NCBI GenBank assembly: GCA_951213105.1
Contig: OX578155.1
Location: forward strand, 36,928,484 to 36,992,483
Direction of reading: 5' to 3'
Source: Amaurobius ferox
Taxonomy: Eukaryota; Arthropoda; Arachnida; Araneae; Amaurobiidae
Length of the DNA: 64,000 bases
In this document: piece by piece, positions 23,402 to 35,942 of the stretch
How the letters are laid out: each line of letters starts with the position of its first letter
Position numbering within the stretch: the first letter of the stretch is position 1
Notes under the pieces: generated by a model
What the model was told of the DNA's origin: nothing
Database searches by the model: none
Seen by the model: the letters and a program-made list of their open reading frames with translations, nothing else
Made by a program: the position numbers and the translations under genes

Positions 23402-26400
23402 CCTCCCTGTGTGTCACAAGCTGACAAAAACCGTTTTTAATAGAGGTCTGATTTTTAACACTCATGTGTCAATTCAAATTACCGTAGAATTAATTCCATG
23501 GATAGTCCGGCCCTCCTCGTGAAAGTGTACCGCTCTTTTTTTGGCAGTTAAAGTGTACCCTCAATTAAGTTAGCAGATTTCCGCCCCCGTTTACATTCCT
23601 GGGGTCCCTTTTGTCGTATTTAAAGGGATGCATCAACGGAAATCTCCCTGTTTCTATAAGCGGAAAATTTTCTTTAACCAACTGGCATTTTTTAGTGCAC
23701 CCTTCCTATTTCCGTAACTTTCAATCCCATTAGGGAGAAACCGATCTCATTAGACTGAATTCTACGGTTGACGGAATGTTGATGCTTGAATGTTTAATAT
23801 AATACCTTTACAAGTACATCTTTTTACCCAAACTATGAATTGTAGAGAAATTTGAGATGGAATTTCTGAACGAAATTCATTCTTTTAAAATGGAATTTCA
23901 GAATGATATTCATTCCTTTAAAATTATGACTCTGGACAAATTAAGTAATAAGTTATGCAATAAAAATATAATTTATTATGGGTAAATTTCAGTAATTTTC
24001 GTAAAGGTTATTAATTTACTGTACATCAGATGAGAGACGACAAATGAATAATTTCACAAAGTTTTTGGCAGAAATATTATCTTCCGAAAGATTTGAATAC
24101 AAATTACAGCTCAAAGGTGTTGCAGCAAGAACCGAATCGCGATTGCTGACAGCGACATCTAGCGGTTTCTTAAAATTAGGCGCAGTTTTTGATCTTTGGT
24201 TTACACACTGGCCTACATAGCCACTGTAGTATTGATGAACGACCCGAATAATGTAAAGTAAATGTTCAATTTCCCCTTTTAAGTAATAACTTGCTGCGTT
24301 TTACCGAAAATATTCGATGAAGCAATCAAACCTTATTCGCAAAAAATTATTTTCTATTTTAATGTAGTCGATGCAATGCCTATGCGCATCATGTGGCAAA
24401 TTGAGGAATGTATAATGTCGAATAACTTTTTACTATTTCAAAAATTGCCTCTACTTCTAGTTAAAATATGCCTTGGGATCTATTTATTAGATCGCTGCTA
24501 CGTTGTTCCGAAAGCACAATAATTGGATTTATTATCCTTCGATCTGAATGTATGGTTTGATGGGCGTGGTTTAGTAAGATTATGAAGAAAAAGGCAATTT
24601 TGAAACGGATTAGAAAATAGAACCGCCGTGGGCTCCTGATAACAGCAATTTCCTAAATATTTTATTTTTCCAGTCTTACTAATCATGTTTTATTCATTTT
24701 CTTCATATTTGAAATTGTAACGCATCTATTTTAGGTAAGTTTTTCATGCGATTCTTCTAGAAAAAAATTTCAAAAACAGTAATATACAGAGAAAATATAG
24801 TTTCACTTTTGCATAATTTTACTATCATCAAAGTCCGAACACTTTATTTATTGAACTAACTATTTTTTGCGAAAATATGTATCCGAATTGCAAGTCGTTT
24901 GGACTGCAAAATTTTTGTTTTCTTTAAACAGTTTTTGTAAAAGGTATTACTTGTTTGTATGTGAATGTTATTTTGATTATTCTTAAGCCATACGTCATTT
25001 TGTAAGTTTGAAGGTCTGACCTGTCATTAATTTTATCATATATTTTCCATCAATTGCTCTGATGTGCGTTAAACATGAAGTCGGTGCTTCGATTCCCTTT
25101 CATGAGATTCCATCTTAAAATTTATTTGTGAAATGCGGTGGGTTCCGGATATTCGACAAAAAAGAATGTTTTAAGAATGTCATGTGTGGCCTAAGAATGC
25201 TATGAAACCTCGGTTAGACCGATATCTACGATGTAAAATTTGAAATCTTAATATTGTATCTAGTTTCCAGATTGAAAAATAGAATTATTTTTTAATACAA
25301 AAATATATTCCCATTAAAATAGAACAACAGAATTAGTTCAGATGCATAATTTCTACTAGAATTATATTATGTTCCACTAAAATAATGCGACAAAACCTTT
25401 CATAATTTAACATTGTTGTTTAGGAGTTGTCATTAGTAGGGTCAATTCTTGGCCTGAAAGTAACCGATGATGACTGCGGGTGATGATTTATGTGAATTAT
25501 ATCCCTCGGTGTCTATGGGATCGCAACGCCCATAGGCATTCATGTCTGAGTCTTCTACTAATGACCATCTTAAAAGAAAAACATGTCAAGTGTATGGCCT
25601 AATGTGTTTTCACATCACTAAAAGGGATGAACATTCAGATACCTATACAATTATGCTTTCAAAAATATTTCTATTTATTTTTTAATATATGAATTGGCTG
25701 TATCTTAATTAAGCCTTTATATATTGCGAAAATACGACTGGAGATTATATTTTCAGTAAATTAAGAAATAATATATCGTATAAGGATGTCGATTTAATCT
25801 GACTGCAGTTTTCAGCTTAAATTAAAAACGGTTTACTTATTAGAAGTTTTAAAATATTGAGGAAACAGTTGACCGATCCTTGCCATGTCCCCATTCACCT
25901 GAAATGTTTTCAAGAAATAACCATTTCGCATTTATATTAAAATAAGGTTTACTGAAGGTTTTATTTCTACACAAGAGCTGTGACAGTTTTAATGTCATTG
26001 AAATAATTATGTTGAAAAAGTAGCAATATTGTGCAATCAAGAACTTTGGAGCAGTTTACTGTCGTCTAATTGCCTAATCACTGAATCCAGAATATACATT
26101 TGAGAGAATACTCATCTTTTGGGATACACAGAGATTCCATTGGCGGAATGTGTTTATGGTAGATAGTGCACAACTTATTATTTTATATATCATAGTGGAC
26201 ATAATATTAATAATCTGGCATTGTATCCAGTGCTACATTAAGTTCGTCAATAGAGCATTTGCAGTTTATTCAGGGTCTATTATAAAAGTTTTGCGTTTGA
26301 CTTATTTGAACTAAAGATATCAGACAGGCATCTACCAGAAATGAAGGAAAGTAAATGATTTCAGTAGTTTTTCTCCCTCAGGTTAGAGTAAGATCATACT

Positions 26401-27037
26401 TCATAGGATCATTTCCATAGTATGATTAGCGAGTTCACTCACCGAACTTCGCAGAAAACCCAACCACGATGATGTGGCAAGGGGTTTCATCCCGAGCGTG
26501 AAGCCGGCACATCAGCAACTTGTTGCTGTTGGCCATTGATGATCGCGCTCTCGACGTTTTTACGCCGAGGGAAGGATGAATCTCTGTCTGAGTGGTTCCC
26601 AATTATATTAAATATATGTTGTTTTAACAAGTAAATCGAAGGCAACGGAAAAGCCAACATTTCTAGCTACAAATTGTGGCCTAAATTTTAATTGCCTACT
26701 GTATGAAACACAGACTGATATATACAGACATTAATTCATATCAAATTGGCACGCTTGGCACTGGTCGATGACGTTTTCGCCAAGACGTTCTGTTAATATA
26801 ACCCTATTTGACTCTGAATGCAACCCTTACACAGCCATGCTTTCTTGTAGCGTATTACAGTGCAAAAAGATTATTTGTTAAGTGAATCGATAATTACAAG
26901 AAAGGATTACCAATTGAAAAAGCATTACCTTCAAAATGTATGTAATTTATTTTTATTTAAATGAAAAGTTTATTTGTTATCCATCCCATATTTCATCCTA
27001 TGCACGTGATCATAAAAAATGAATGATGTATTATCAC

Positions 27038-27050
27038 TGCGGACTAGACC
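27038..27050 (+). repeat. Left target-site duplication of the gag-only element
   Basis: TGCGGACTAGACC, identical to 29507-29519. The other nine units have this sequence once, followed directly by AAATTCC or a single-base variant of it. Confidence 0.95.
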
Positions 27051-27188
27051 GAAGGGCCGTTTCTCGACATTCAAAAGGGGTGGATTCCAAAAGGCCAATC
27101 GCATTCAGTGACCACGTGGATTTCTTACTTTGGCTTGGGCGTGAGTGTACTAATTTTTAGTAAACCGCGTCGGGCAAAGTAATTTACG

Positions 27189-29162
27189 ATGGATGTGCAT
27201 AGGATTATTACAAGTGTGGAGGAGCTATTCATCTCACCGGTGGAAGCGAAAGGATTTCAAGCCTGGAAGGACTTAGTGATACAGCATGGTGGATACACGT
27301 GCAAGCAGCTCGCTGCGGAGCCAGTTAAGACGGATGTGAATATTTTGAAAGACTGGAGAGGTAGACATGGCTGGAAACAGCTGATGTTGGACAATGGTGT
27401 AGATTATACTTCTGAACTTCGGTTCAATATGGACAGTGTAAAGATTGTGGAACCAACTGCCGTGAAAATGGCGCAACAAGGAGTGTCAGCCAAGCACGTG
27501 TTACAGCGGGCGAGTAAAGAAAAGAAGAACTGGGCCGAGATCATGGATGACCAGGACCAGGATCAAGGAGAGACTGTTTCTTCATCGGAGGACGAGGATA
27601 CCCCAAGTGCGGCCGGCTACGCGGCAGCCTACATCAAGACCCTGGGATGTGATAGCGACCAGTTAAAGAAAGACTCTGCTGAGTGGAAAATATACAGCCA
27701 CTTCAAGATTTACGACTGGATCATCGCCAGACTTGAAGAGGAGCTGGAGGAAGACGGGATCGACTTCGATCGAGCCAAGATGATCAGGACAATACTATCA
27801 GGTACCATTTCTGATTCCAATCTGCTAGCCAGCCACCCTAATCTTAGTACTTTTACTAATAGGAAATCTTACAATCTTGTATATGATATATATAGAGATA
27901 GGAAAACTAAAACAGAGGACGAGTTATATCTTAAATTTAAACACGAAATGTTTAGTAATCTTGAAGGGTATATCACCCAGCCTAAAAGCAAAAAGTTGAA
28001 AACTTCTGATAGTAGTAAACCCTCTACTTCTAAACTAAAATCCCAGGATATCCAAACCAAAAATAAATTTAGCAAATTAAATGACGATGAAGTCGAAATG
28101 ACTGAGGCGCCATCCCCCCCTAAGGAAAAAGTCTCGTCCTTCTATGTGGACTCCACAATTAATTGGGGAGCCCTCATAGAGGACTTAAACAAGTTTTTAG
28201 AGTGCAAAGTTCAGGGTCTTCTCATGGGAAGAGTGATCCGGATCACTCCTGGGTCCGTTGAGGACTACAGGCGTGTGCAGGCTCACTTAACCCGTGAGGG
28301 GATTCCTTTCAGTTCATTAAACCTCAAAACGGATAGGCCGAGGAAGATAGTAATAAAGGGCTTGCCCACTAATACCAGTATTGAGGAAATAAAAAAAGAG
28401 CTTGCCGCGCTTGGTTTTAAAATTGTTAGAATCACGCAGCTAAGGAATAGGCGTGATAGGACCCCCCTCCCCATCTTCTTGGTTGGACTTGTGCCAACGG
28501 AAGGATGGGCGAGGATTTATGAAGTTAATTCCCTGTTTTCCATGCAAATCAAAGTTCAACTTTTTAAGGCGAGAGGCCATAAAATGTGCTACAATTGTCA
28601 ACTTTGGAACCATCATTCTGACCAGTGTACCCTCCCTCCCCGCTGCCTTAAATGTGGCGAAGGTCATCCCACGAGAAACTGCACAAAAAATAGGGACACC
28701 CCGGCGAAATGCGCCAACTGTTCAGGATCCCACCCTGCCAATTTTAGTCACTGTCCCCAAAACCCCTGGTTTAGGAAAAAAACGCAAGAATTGAAAAAGG
28801 TACAAAAATCTGCTAAAACTTCACCCACCCTTGGCGAGGATAACTTTCCCCCCCTCCCCACTAGGATAACCTCCCCTGTGCAGGAAGAGCAGGCAAGTGC
28901 CGAAACGGTAGGAGGAACTACTGGCGAGCACTTAGCCCATACTCAACCTGTATCAGACAAAATCCCTCAATCTGCAAATGCTTTTCTAGAGTTTCTAAGT
29001 CTGTACAAAGAGGTAGAACAATACATTGATATTAATAAACTCAGCAGTATCTTAAAAGATGTAGTTAAAATTCTCAAAGGCGACGAAGACGCAATGACAA
29101 AAACTTTCCAAATCGTCGAAATGATAACTAGAGTCATCAAATCCCAAACCCCCCAAATTTAA
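27189..29162 (+). CDS. Gag-like ORF1 protein of a Jockey/I-type non-LTR element (657 aa)
   Basis: This is an RNA-binding ORF1 (gag-like) protein, which in related elements coats the element's RNA and escorts it to the nucleus. The N-terminal half is unrecognised, with an acidic serine-rich patch (about 119-138) and a basic lysine-rich stretch (about 265-295). Residues about 385-455 form the region preceding the zinc fingers in arthropod Jockey-clade gags (PRE_C2HC type), starting near KIVIKGLP. Three zinc knuckles follow: C467-C470-H475-C480 (CX2CX4HX4C), C486-C489-H493-C498 (CX2CX3HX4C) and C508-C511-H515-C522 (CX2CX3HX6C). This triple pattern is diagnostic of Jockey/I-type ORF1. The C-terminal 135 residues carry no motif I recognise. 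The start is the first ATG of the long frame, 138 bp into the element. The frame has no stops or frameshifts and is more G+C-rich than the array, fitting a recent arrival. No ORF2 follows. Confidence 0.9.
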   Translation: MDVHRIITSVEELFISPVEAKGFQAWKDLVIQHGGYTCKQLAAEPVKTDVNILKDWRGRHGWKQLMLDNGVDYTSELRFNMDSVKIVEPTAVKMAQQGVSAKHVLQRASKEKKNWAEIMDDQDQDQGETVSSSEDEDTPSAAGYAAAYIKTLGCDSDQLKKDSAEWKIYSHFKIYDWIIARLEEELEEDGIDFDRAKMIRTILSGTISDSNLLASHPNLSTFTNRKSYNLVYDIYRDRKTKTEDELYLKFKHEMFSNLEGYITQPKSKKLKTSDSSKPSTSKLKSQDIQTKNKFSKLNDDEVEMTEAPSPPKEKVSSFYVDSTINWGALIEDLNKFLECKVQGLLMGRVIRITPGSVEDYRRVQAHLTREGIPFSSLNLKTDRPRKIVIKGLPTNTSIEEIKKELAALGFKIVRITQLRNRRDRTPLPIFLVGLVPTEGWARIYEVNSLFSMQIKVQLFKARGHKMCYNCQLWNHHSDQCTLPPRCLKCGEGHPTRNCTKNRDTPAKCANCSGSHPANFSHCPQNPWFRKKTQELKKVQKSAKTSPTLGEDNFPPLPTRITSPVQEEQASAETVGGTTGEHLAHTQPVSDKIPQSANAFLEFLSLYKEVEQYIDINKLSSILKDVVKILKGDEDAMTKTFQIVEMITRVIKSQTPQI

Positions 29163-29506
29163 GCTTTTAAACTTTGGCCGGCTGGCAGAGAAGTCTCAGT
29201 GTGGATTTCCCTCATCACCTGTTCTGCCATTGAACTCATTCCCACGTGCCTCACATACCCCGAAGATTGTGAACAGTCTATCCCACGTGCCTCATCATGT
29301 TGCATACGGACTTCCCAACGTGCCTCATCACCTCGACGCAGTGGCGCCAGCTCTTACGACGAAGCCCCGCCCATCAGGGGTTGTTCTTCATCAACGAACT
29401 TTTATGTGCATACAAGTAATGTCAAATCTACACCACAAGTAATCATTCAACACAGAAGATAGAGGCGGCAACGCCAGGTGCTTCATCAACGACGACGAAC
29501 GAGTTT
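29163..29506 (+). other. 3' trailer of the gag-only element
   Basis: This is the non-coding tail after the ORF1 stop. It contains three spaced copies of CCCACGTGCCTCA or a one-base variant (29241-29253, 29282-29294, 29314-29326). It ends in a short GAC-rich string rather than poly-A. Such repeats could serve as the recognition structure for a trans-acting reverse transcriptase, but that is inference. Short frames here (for example 29199-29462) look spurious. Confidence 0.6.
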
Positions 29507-29519
29507 TGCGGACTAGACC
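29507..29519 (+). repeat. Right target-site duplication of the gag-only element
   Basis: TGCGGACTAGACC. The old TIR element sequence resumes immediately afterwards with AAATTCCAAG. Confidence 0.95.
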
Positions 29520-31208
29520 AAATTCCAAGAAGCAGTGGTATTATTAGTTAAAAAAACCTTTTCCGTATTTTTATAAGATGTACAAAAATTGATATTTGGA
29601 TAGCTTTTCCTAGTACAAATTAAATTGATTATGGTATTGTATAGGTATATATTTCGAATACTTTTTAATAACTAAAGCAATGGGGAAAATACTCCGCCCC
29701 CTTGTAATTAAAGATTGAGTTCCTCAGCTTTGATCGTACATTTATGTAAAATGTTACTTGTTACAAGAATTTTAGTGTATTTAGAAAAAATTACATTATG
29801 AGCACCTCCATAATAAATTGATAAGTAAGAAATTTAATAATCATATAGTAATCGTATAATATCATAGAAGTTTAATAATCAATAATCATAGTTGTATAAT
29901 ATTACTGTCTTTTGAGTATGTTAGCTTATAATTTTTGGTGCATAACGATTTACAGTAATGTAAATGCGTCAATTTTTTATTTAGTTTATGATTACATGAA
30001 TTAAATATATAGCTATGTTTATTTATTTAAATTCACTCAAACAAATAAATATATTACAGATAAAAATATTTTTAAATGCTGATCATTTTTATAGTTTAAA
30101 AATTATAAAAGTACAGTAGCGTAATTTTTATGCCCGCATTAACATAAAACCGTCAAACGTACGATAGTCGCCAAATCTAGCAGCCGGACTTTGTTTACAT
30201 CGTAGCTCCGATGGTTGGCTCCCCGAATGCTAGTGTCCATGCGAAATCCCTTGTTAAAGATGTTGCCATGGGTTCCTATGGAAGTGATCCTTCTGAATAT
30301 GGTAATCTGCGGTGCGAAATATAGTGAATATAAGAAATAGTTTGAAATCCGCGCATTGATCTGATCATATTCTGAGACACATTTTGAAGCACCGCAAGAG
30401 GTCGCTGATATCAACCGTTACGTATTTTTTCCCAAAATTTAACATTGTTGCGCACTTTGTGATTTTCAATGTCTACGTTGGAGTTTCCATTTTACGCCTG
30501 TTTCATAGGACATACATTTGTTTACTAAGGATGGAAAATACGTATCAACAATCATTGCAAATACACCACGAATGTGTAATAAAAACCTATTTCCAACTGT
30601 GGGATAACCCTTTTCTGACGTATCCTTTAGATGCCATTTCCACCTGTGTGTTGGTAATTTAAAATGACGTATACGTAATATCTTGAAATGTTGGGATTAC
30701 GTCACAAACACGTATCCTCAAGCATTGAAAATGAGCCTTTAAAACTTATGAATATTTCATAAATAATTATTACCAATTTGGCAACACGCATAAGCAACCG
30801 CTGAACATTCATCATATCGCGACCTTTGCACATACATTAAAAATTTTTATTTTTGTAAAAATATCTAAAAATAAAATGTATATTGAAATCACAGAAAAAA
30901 AAATAAATGATACATTAAGTAATTTACTGTAATGCACCTTTTCAATAAAGATATTAATATTAAGTTTCCTATAAGCTGACAGAAATAAATGTTTCATTAT
31001 TAGACGACTGCATTAGCAGGTCAAATCTGAATGTTGTTGAATAGGTATTTCCGAATTGTATAGGGGAATTAAAAATGCCACCAAGAGAATTTTTTGGGGC
31101 ATCTCCTACTACTCTCCTTAACAAAATATTGTTGTTTATTACTGTTTATGCTGCCTGGACTGACTCCTGTCCAATGCAATTTTTCTTAAATTATCCCTCC
31201 TCCCTGTG

Positions 31209-31501
31209 TTGTTGTTGTTGTTGAGACCCAGACCGTCCGACCTACCAGAAAGGTGCAAGGCAACTGTTTGGACGGCCGGGAAGTGCCACACAATTTAGAC
31301 CGGAACCCAGTGGGGGAGGCATCCACAGGGACCGTACCCTACTTCCCCTACCACCAACCTCTCGGAAGGACTTACGGACCCACATGTTTAACGTGATCGT
31401 ACTCCGCGTGAACACGGCGGCAGTTTTGGCAGTGGCTGGAATCGAACCCGGGCCAACCGAGTGCAACTCCAGCGCGCTAACCAATGGGCTACCGCACCCT
31501 G
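31209..31501 (-). mobile_element. tRNA-derived SINE, unit 5 copy
   Basis: Same insertion and flanking duplication as in unit 1. Confidence 0.88.
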
Positions 31502-34500
31502 CCTCCCTGTGTGTCACAAGCTGACAAAAACCGTTTTTAATAGAGGTCTGATTTTTAACACTCATGTGTCAATTCAAATTACCGTAGAATTAATTCCATG
31601 GATAGTCCGGCCCTCCTCGTGAAAGTGTACCGCTCTTTTTTTGGCAGTTAAAGTGTACCCTCAATTAAGTTAGCAGATTTCCGCCCCCGTTTACATTCCT
31701 GGGGTCCCTTTTGTCGTATTTAAAGGGATGCATCAACGGAAATCTCCCTGTTTCTATAAGCGGAAAATTTTCTTTAACCAACTGGCATTTTTTAGTTCAC
31801 CCTTCCTATTTCCGTAACTTTCAATCCCATTAGGGAGAAACCGATCTCATTAGACTGAATTCTACGGTTGACGGAATGTTGATGCTTGAATGTTTAATAT
31901 AATACCTTTACAAGTACATCTTTTTACCCAAACTATGAATTGTAGAGAAATTTGAGATGGAATTTCTGAACGAAATTCATTCTTTTAAAATGGAATTTCA
32001 GAATGATATTCATTCCTTTAAAATTATGACTCTGGACAAATTAAGTAATAAGTTATGCAATAAAAATATAATTTATTATGGGTAAATTTCAGTAATTTTC
32101 GTAAAGGTTATTAATTTACTGTACATCAGATGAGAGACGACAAATGAATAATTTCACAAAGTTTTTGGCAGAAATATTATCTTCCGAAAGATTTGAATAC
32201 AAATTACAGCTCAAAGGTGTTGCAGCAAGAACCGAATCGCGATTGCTGACAGCGACATCTAGCGGTTTCTTAAAATTAGGCGCAGTTTTTGATCTTTGGT
32301 TTACACACTGGCCTACATAGCCACTGTAGTATTGATGAACGACCCGAATAATGTAAAGTAAATGTTCAATTTCCCCTTTTAAGTAATAACTTGCTGCGTT
32401 TTACCGAAAATATTCGATGAAGCAATCAAACCTTATTCGCAAAAAATTATTTTCTATTTTAATGTAGTCGATGCAATGCCTATGCGCATCATGTGGCAAA
32501 TTGAGGAATGTATAATGTCGAATAACTTTTTACTATTTCAAAAATTGCCTCTACTTCTAGTTAAAATATGCCTTGGGATCTATTTATTAGATCGCTGCTA
32601 CGTTGTTCCGAAAGCACAATAATTGGATTTATTATCCTTCGATCTGAATGTATGGTTTGATGGGCGTGGTTTAGTAAGATTATGAAGAAAAAGGCAATTT
32701 TGAAACGGATTAGAAAATAGAACCGCCGTGGGCTCCTGATAACAGCAATTTCCTAAATATTTTATTTTTCCAGTCTTACTAATCATGTTTTATTCATTTT
32801 CTTCATATTTGAAATTGTAACGCATCTATTTTAGGTAAGTTTTTCATGCGATTCTTCTAGAAAAAAATTTCAAAAACAGTAATATACAGAGAAAATATAG
32901 TTTCACTTTTGCATAATTTTACTATCATCAAAGTCCGAACACTTTATTTATTGAACTAACTATTTTTTGCGAAAATATGTATCCGAATTGCAAGTCGTTT
33001 GGACTGCAAAATTTTTGTTTTCTTTAAACAGTTTTTGTAAAAGGTATTACTTGTTTGTATGTGAATGTTATTTTGATTATTCTTAAGCCATACGTCATTT
33101 TGTAAGTTTGAAGGTCTGACCTGTCATTAATTTTATCATATATTTTCCATCAATTGCTCTGATGTGCGTTAAACATGAAGTCGGTGCTTCGATTCCCTTT
33201 CATGAGATTCCATCTTAAAATTTATTTGTGAAATGCGGTGGGTTCCGGATATTCGACAAAAAAGAATGTTTTAAGAATGTCATGTGTGGCCTAAGAATGC
33301 TATGAAACCTCGGTTAGACCGATATCTACGATGTAAAATTTGAAATCTTAATATTGTATCTAGTTTCCAGATTGAAAAATAGAATTATTTTTTAATACAA
33401 AAATATATTCCCATTAAAATAGAACAACAGAATTAGTTCAGATGCATAATTTCTACTAGAATTATATTATGTTCCACTAAAATAATGCGACAAAACCTTT
33501 CATAATTTAACATTGTTGTTTAGGAGTTGTCATTAGTAGGGTCAATTCTTGGCCTGAAAGTAACCGATGATGACTGCGGGTGATGATTTATGTGAATTAT
33601 ATCCCTCGGTGTCTATGGGATCGCAACGCCCATAGGCATTCATGTCTGAGTCTTCTACTAATGACCATCTTAAAAGAAAAACATGTCAAGTGTATGGCCT
33701 AATGTGTTTTCACATCACTAAAAGGGATGAACATTCAGATACCTATACAATTATGCTTTCAAAAATATTTCTATTTATTTTTTAATATATGAATTGGCTG
33801 TATCTTAATTAAGCCTTTATATATTGCGAAAATACGACTGGAGATTATATTTTCAGTAAATTAAGAAATAATATATCGTATAAGGATGTCGATTTAATCT
33901 GACTGCAGTTTTCAGCTTAAATTAAAAACGGTTTACTTATTAGAAGTTTTAAAATATTGAGGAAACAGTTGACCGATCCTTGCCATGTCCCCATTCACCT
34001 GAAATGTTTTCAAGAAATAACCATTTCGCATTTATATTAAAATAAGGTTTACTGAAGGTTTTATTTCTACACAAGAGCTGTGACAGTTTTAATGTCATTG
34101 AAATAATTATGTTGAAAAAGTAGCAATATTGTGCAATCAAGAACTTTGGAGCAGTTTACTGTCGTCTAATTGCCTAATCACTGAATCCAGAATATACATT
34201 TGAGAGAATACTCATCTTTTGGGATACACAGAGATTCCATTGGCGGAATGTGTTTATGGTAGATAGTGCACAACTTATTATTTTATATATCATAGTGGAC
34301 ATAATATTAATAATCTGGCATTGTATCCAGTGCTACATTAAGTTCGTCAATAGAGCATTTGCAGTTTATTCAGGGTCTATTATAAAAGTTTTGCGTTTGA
34401 CTTATTTGAACTAAAGATATCAGACAGGCATCTACCAGAAATGAAGGAAAGTAAATGATTTCAGTAGTTTTTCTCCCTCAGGTTAGAGTAAGATCATACT

Positions 34501-34808
34501 TCATAGGATCATTTCCATAGTATGATTAGCGAGTTCACTCACCGAACTTCGCAGAAAACCCAACCACGATGATGTGGCAAGGGGTTTCATCCCGAGCGTG
34601 AAGCCGGCACATCAGCAACTTGTTGCTGTTGGCCATTGATGATCGCGCTCTCGACGTTTTTACGCCGAGGGAAGGATGAATCTCTGTCTGAGTGGTTCCC
34701 AATTATATTAAATATATGTTGTTTTAACAAGTAAATCGAAGGCAACGGAAAAGCCAACATTTCTAGCTACAAATTGTGGCCTAAATTTTAATTGCCTACT
34801 GTATGAAA

Positions 34809-35942
34809 CACAGACTGATATATACAGACATTAATTCATATCAAATTGGCACGCTTGGCACTGGTCGATGACGTTTTCGCCAAGACGTTCTGTTAATATA
34901 ACCCTATTTGACTCTGAATGCAACCCTTACACAGCCATGCTTTCTTGTAGCGTATTACAGTGCAAAAAGATTATTTGTTAAGTGAATCGATAATTACAAG
35001 AAAGGATTACCAATTGAAAAAGCATTACCTTCAAAATGTATGTAATTTATTTTTATTTAAATGAAAAGTTTATTTGTTATCCATCCCATATTTCATCCTA
35101 TGCACGTGATCATAAAAAATGAATGATGTATTATCACTGCGGACTAGACCAAATTCCAAGAAGCAGTGGTATTATTAGTTAAAAAAACCTTTTCCGTATT
35201 TTTATAAGATGTACAAAAATTGATATTTGGATAGCTTTTCCTAGTACAAATTAAATTGATTATGGTATTGTATAGGTATATATTTCGAATACTTTTTAAT
35301 AACTAAAGCAATGGGGAAAATACTCCGCCCCCTTGTAATTAAAGATTGAGTTCCTCAGCTTTGATCGTACATTTATGTAAAATGTTACTTGTTACAAGAA
35401 TTTTAGTGTATTTAGAAAAAATTACATTATGAGCACCTCCATAATAAATTGATAAGTAAGAAATTTAATAATCATATAGTAATCGTATAATATCATAGAA
35501 GTTTAATAATCAATAATCATAGTTGTATAATATTACTGTCTTTTGAGTATGTTAGCTTATAATTTTTGGTGCATAACGATTTACAGTAATGTAAATGCGT
35601 CAATTTTTTATTTAGTTTATGATTACATGAATTAAATATATAGCTATGTTTATTTATTTAAATTCACTCAAACAAATAAATATATTACAGATAAAAATAT
35701 TTTTAAATGCTGATCATTTTTATAGTTTAAAAATTATAAAAGTACAGTAGCGTAATTTTTATGCCCGCATTAACATAAAACCGTCAAACGTACGATAGTC
35801 GCCAAATCTAGCAGCCGGACTTTGTTTACATCGTAGCTCCGATGGTTGGCTCCCCGAATGCTAGTGTCCATGCGAAATCCCTTGTTAAAGATGTTGCCAT
35901 GGGTTCCTATGGAAGTGATCCTTCTGAATATGGTAATCTGCG
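34809..35942 (+). mobile_element. Old TIR transposon, unit 6 copy
   Basis: Orthologous to 2438-3571. It has the uninterrupted target TGCGGACTAGACCAAATTCC near 35138-35157, so it serves as the empty site for the unit 5 retroelement. Confidence 0.8.

Larger units (their letters stand above)
18627..24271 (+). repeat. Array unit 4 (5645 bp)
   Basis: This is an otherwise standard unit. Fifteen bases at 22081-22095 replace two bases of the usual sequence inside the old TIR element (net +13). One A is missing from the poly-A run near 22794, giving a net gain of 12 bp over unit 1. Confidence 0.95.
27051..29506 (+). mobile_element. Gag-only non-LTR retrotransposon-like element (Jockey/I-type ORF1)
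   Basis: This 2,456-bp insertion is present only in unit 5. It is flanked by a perfect 13-bp direct repeat, TGCGGACTAGACC, at 27038-27050 and 29507-29519, so the insertion appears recent and complete. It has a 138-bp 5' leader, one intact ORF1 (27189-29162) and a 344-bp 3' trailer. There are no long terminal repeats and no reverse transcriptase or endonuclease. The 3' end is GACGACGAACGAGTTTT, with no poly-A tail. The layout resembles half-LINE elements (HAL1-type) or the gag-only telomeric HeT-A. It would need reverse transcriptase from a full-length partner. An alternative is an internally deleted copy of a two-ORF element. Confidence 0.85.
26709..30311 (+). mobile_element. Old TIR transposon, unit 5 copy, split by retroelement
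   Basis: The left part is 26709-27050 and the right part continues from 29520 to 30311. The gag-only element sits between them. This is a nested insertion: retroelement inside DNA transposon inside macrosatellite unit. Confidence 0.8.
24272..32371 (+). repeat. Array unit 5 (8100 bp, carries a gag-only retroelement)
   Basis: This unit is interrupted at 27051-29506 by a 2,456-bp retrotransposon-like element with a 13-bp target duplication. Together these account for all of the 2,469 bp by which it exceeds unit 6. Unit 6 shares its variants (for example TTCACCC near 31797) but lacks the insertion, so the insertion came after these two units separated. Confidence 0.95.

Noticed and set aside
28453..28794. 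113-codon plus-strand frame inside the gag-like ORF1
   Set aside because: It is an alternative-frame shadow of the zinc-knuckle region, which clearly codes in the longer frame.
29199..29462. 87- and 70-codon frames downstream of the gag-like ORF1
   Set aside because: They overlap in different frames within the 3' trailer and show no reverse transcriptase, endonuclease or other retroelement motif.
27051..29506. LTR retrotransposon or endogenous retrovirus gag
   Set aside because: There are no long terminal repeats, and no primer-binding site, protease or reverse transcriptase was recognised. The three-knuckle spacing matches Jockey/I-type non-LTR ORF1, and the 13-bp target duplication is longer than the 4-6 bp typical of LTR elements.
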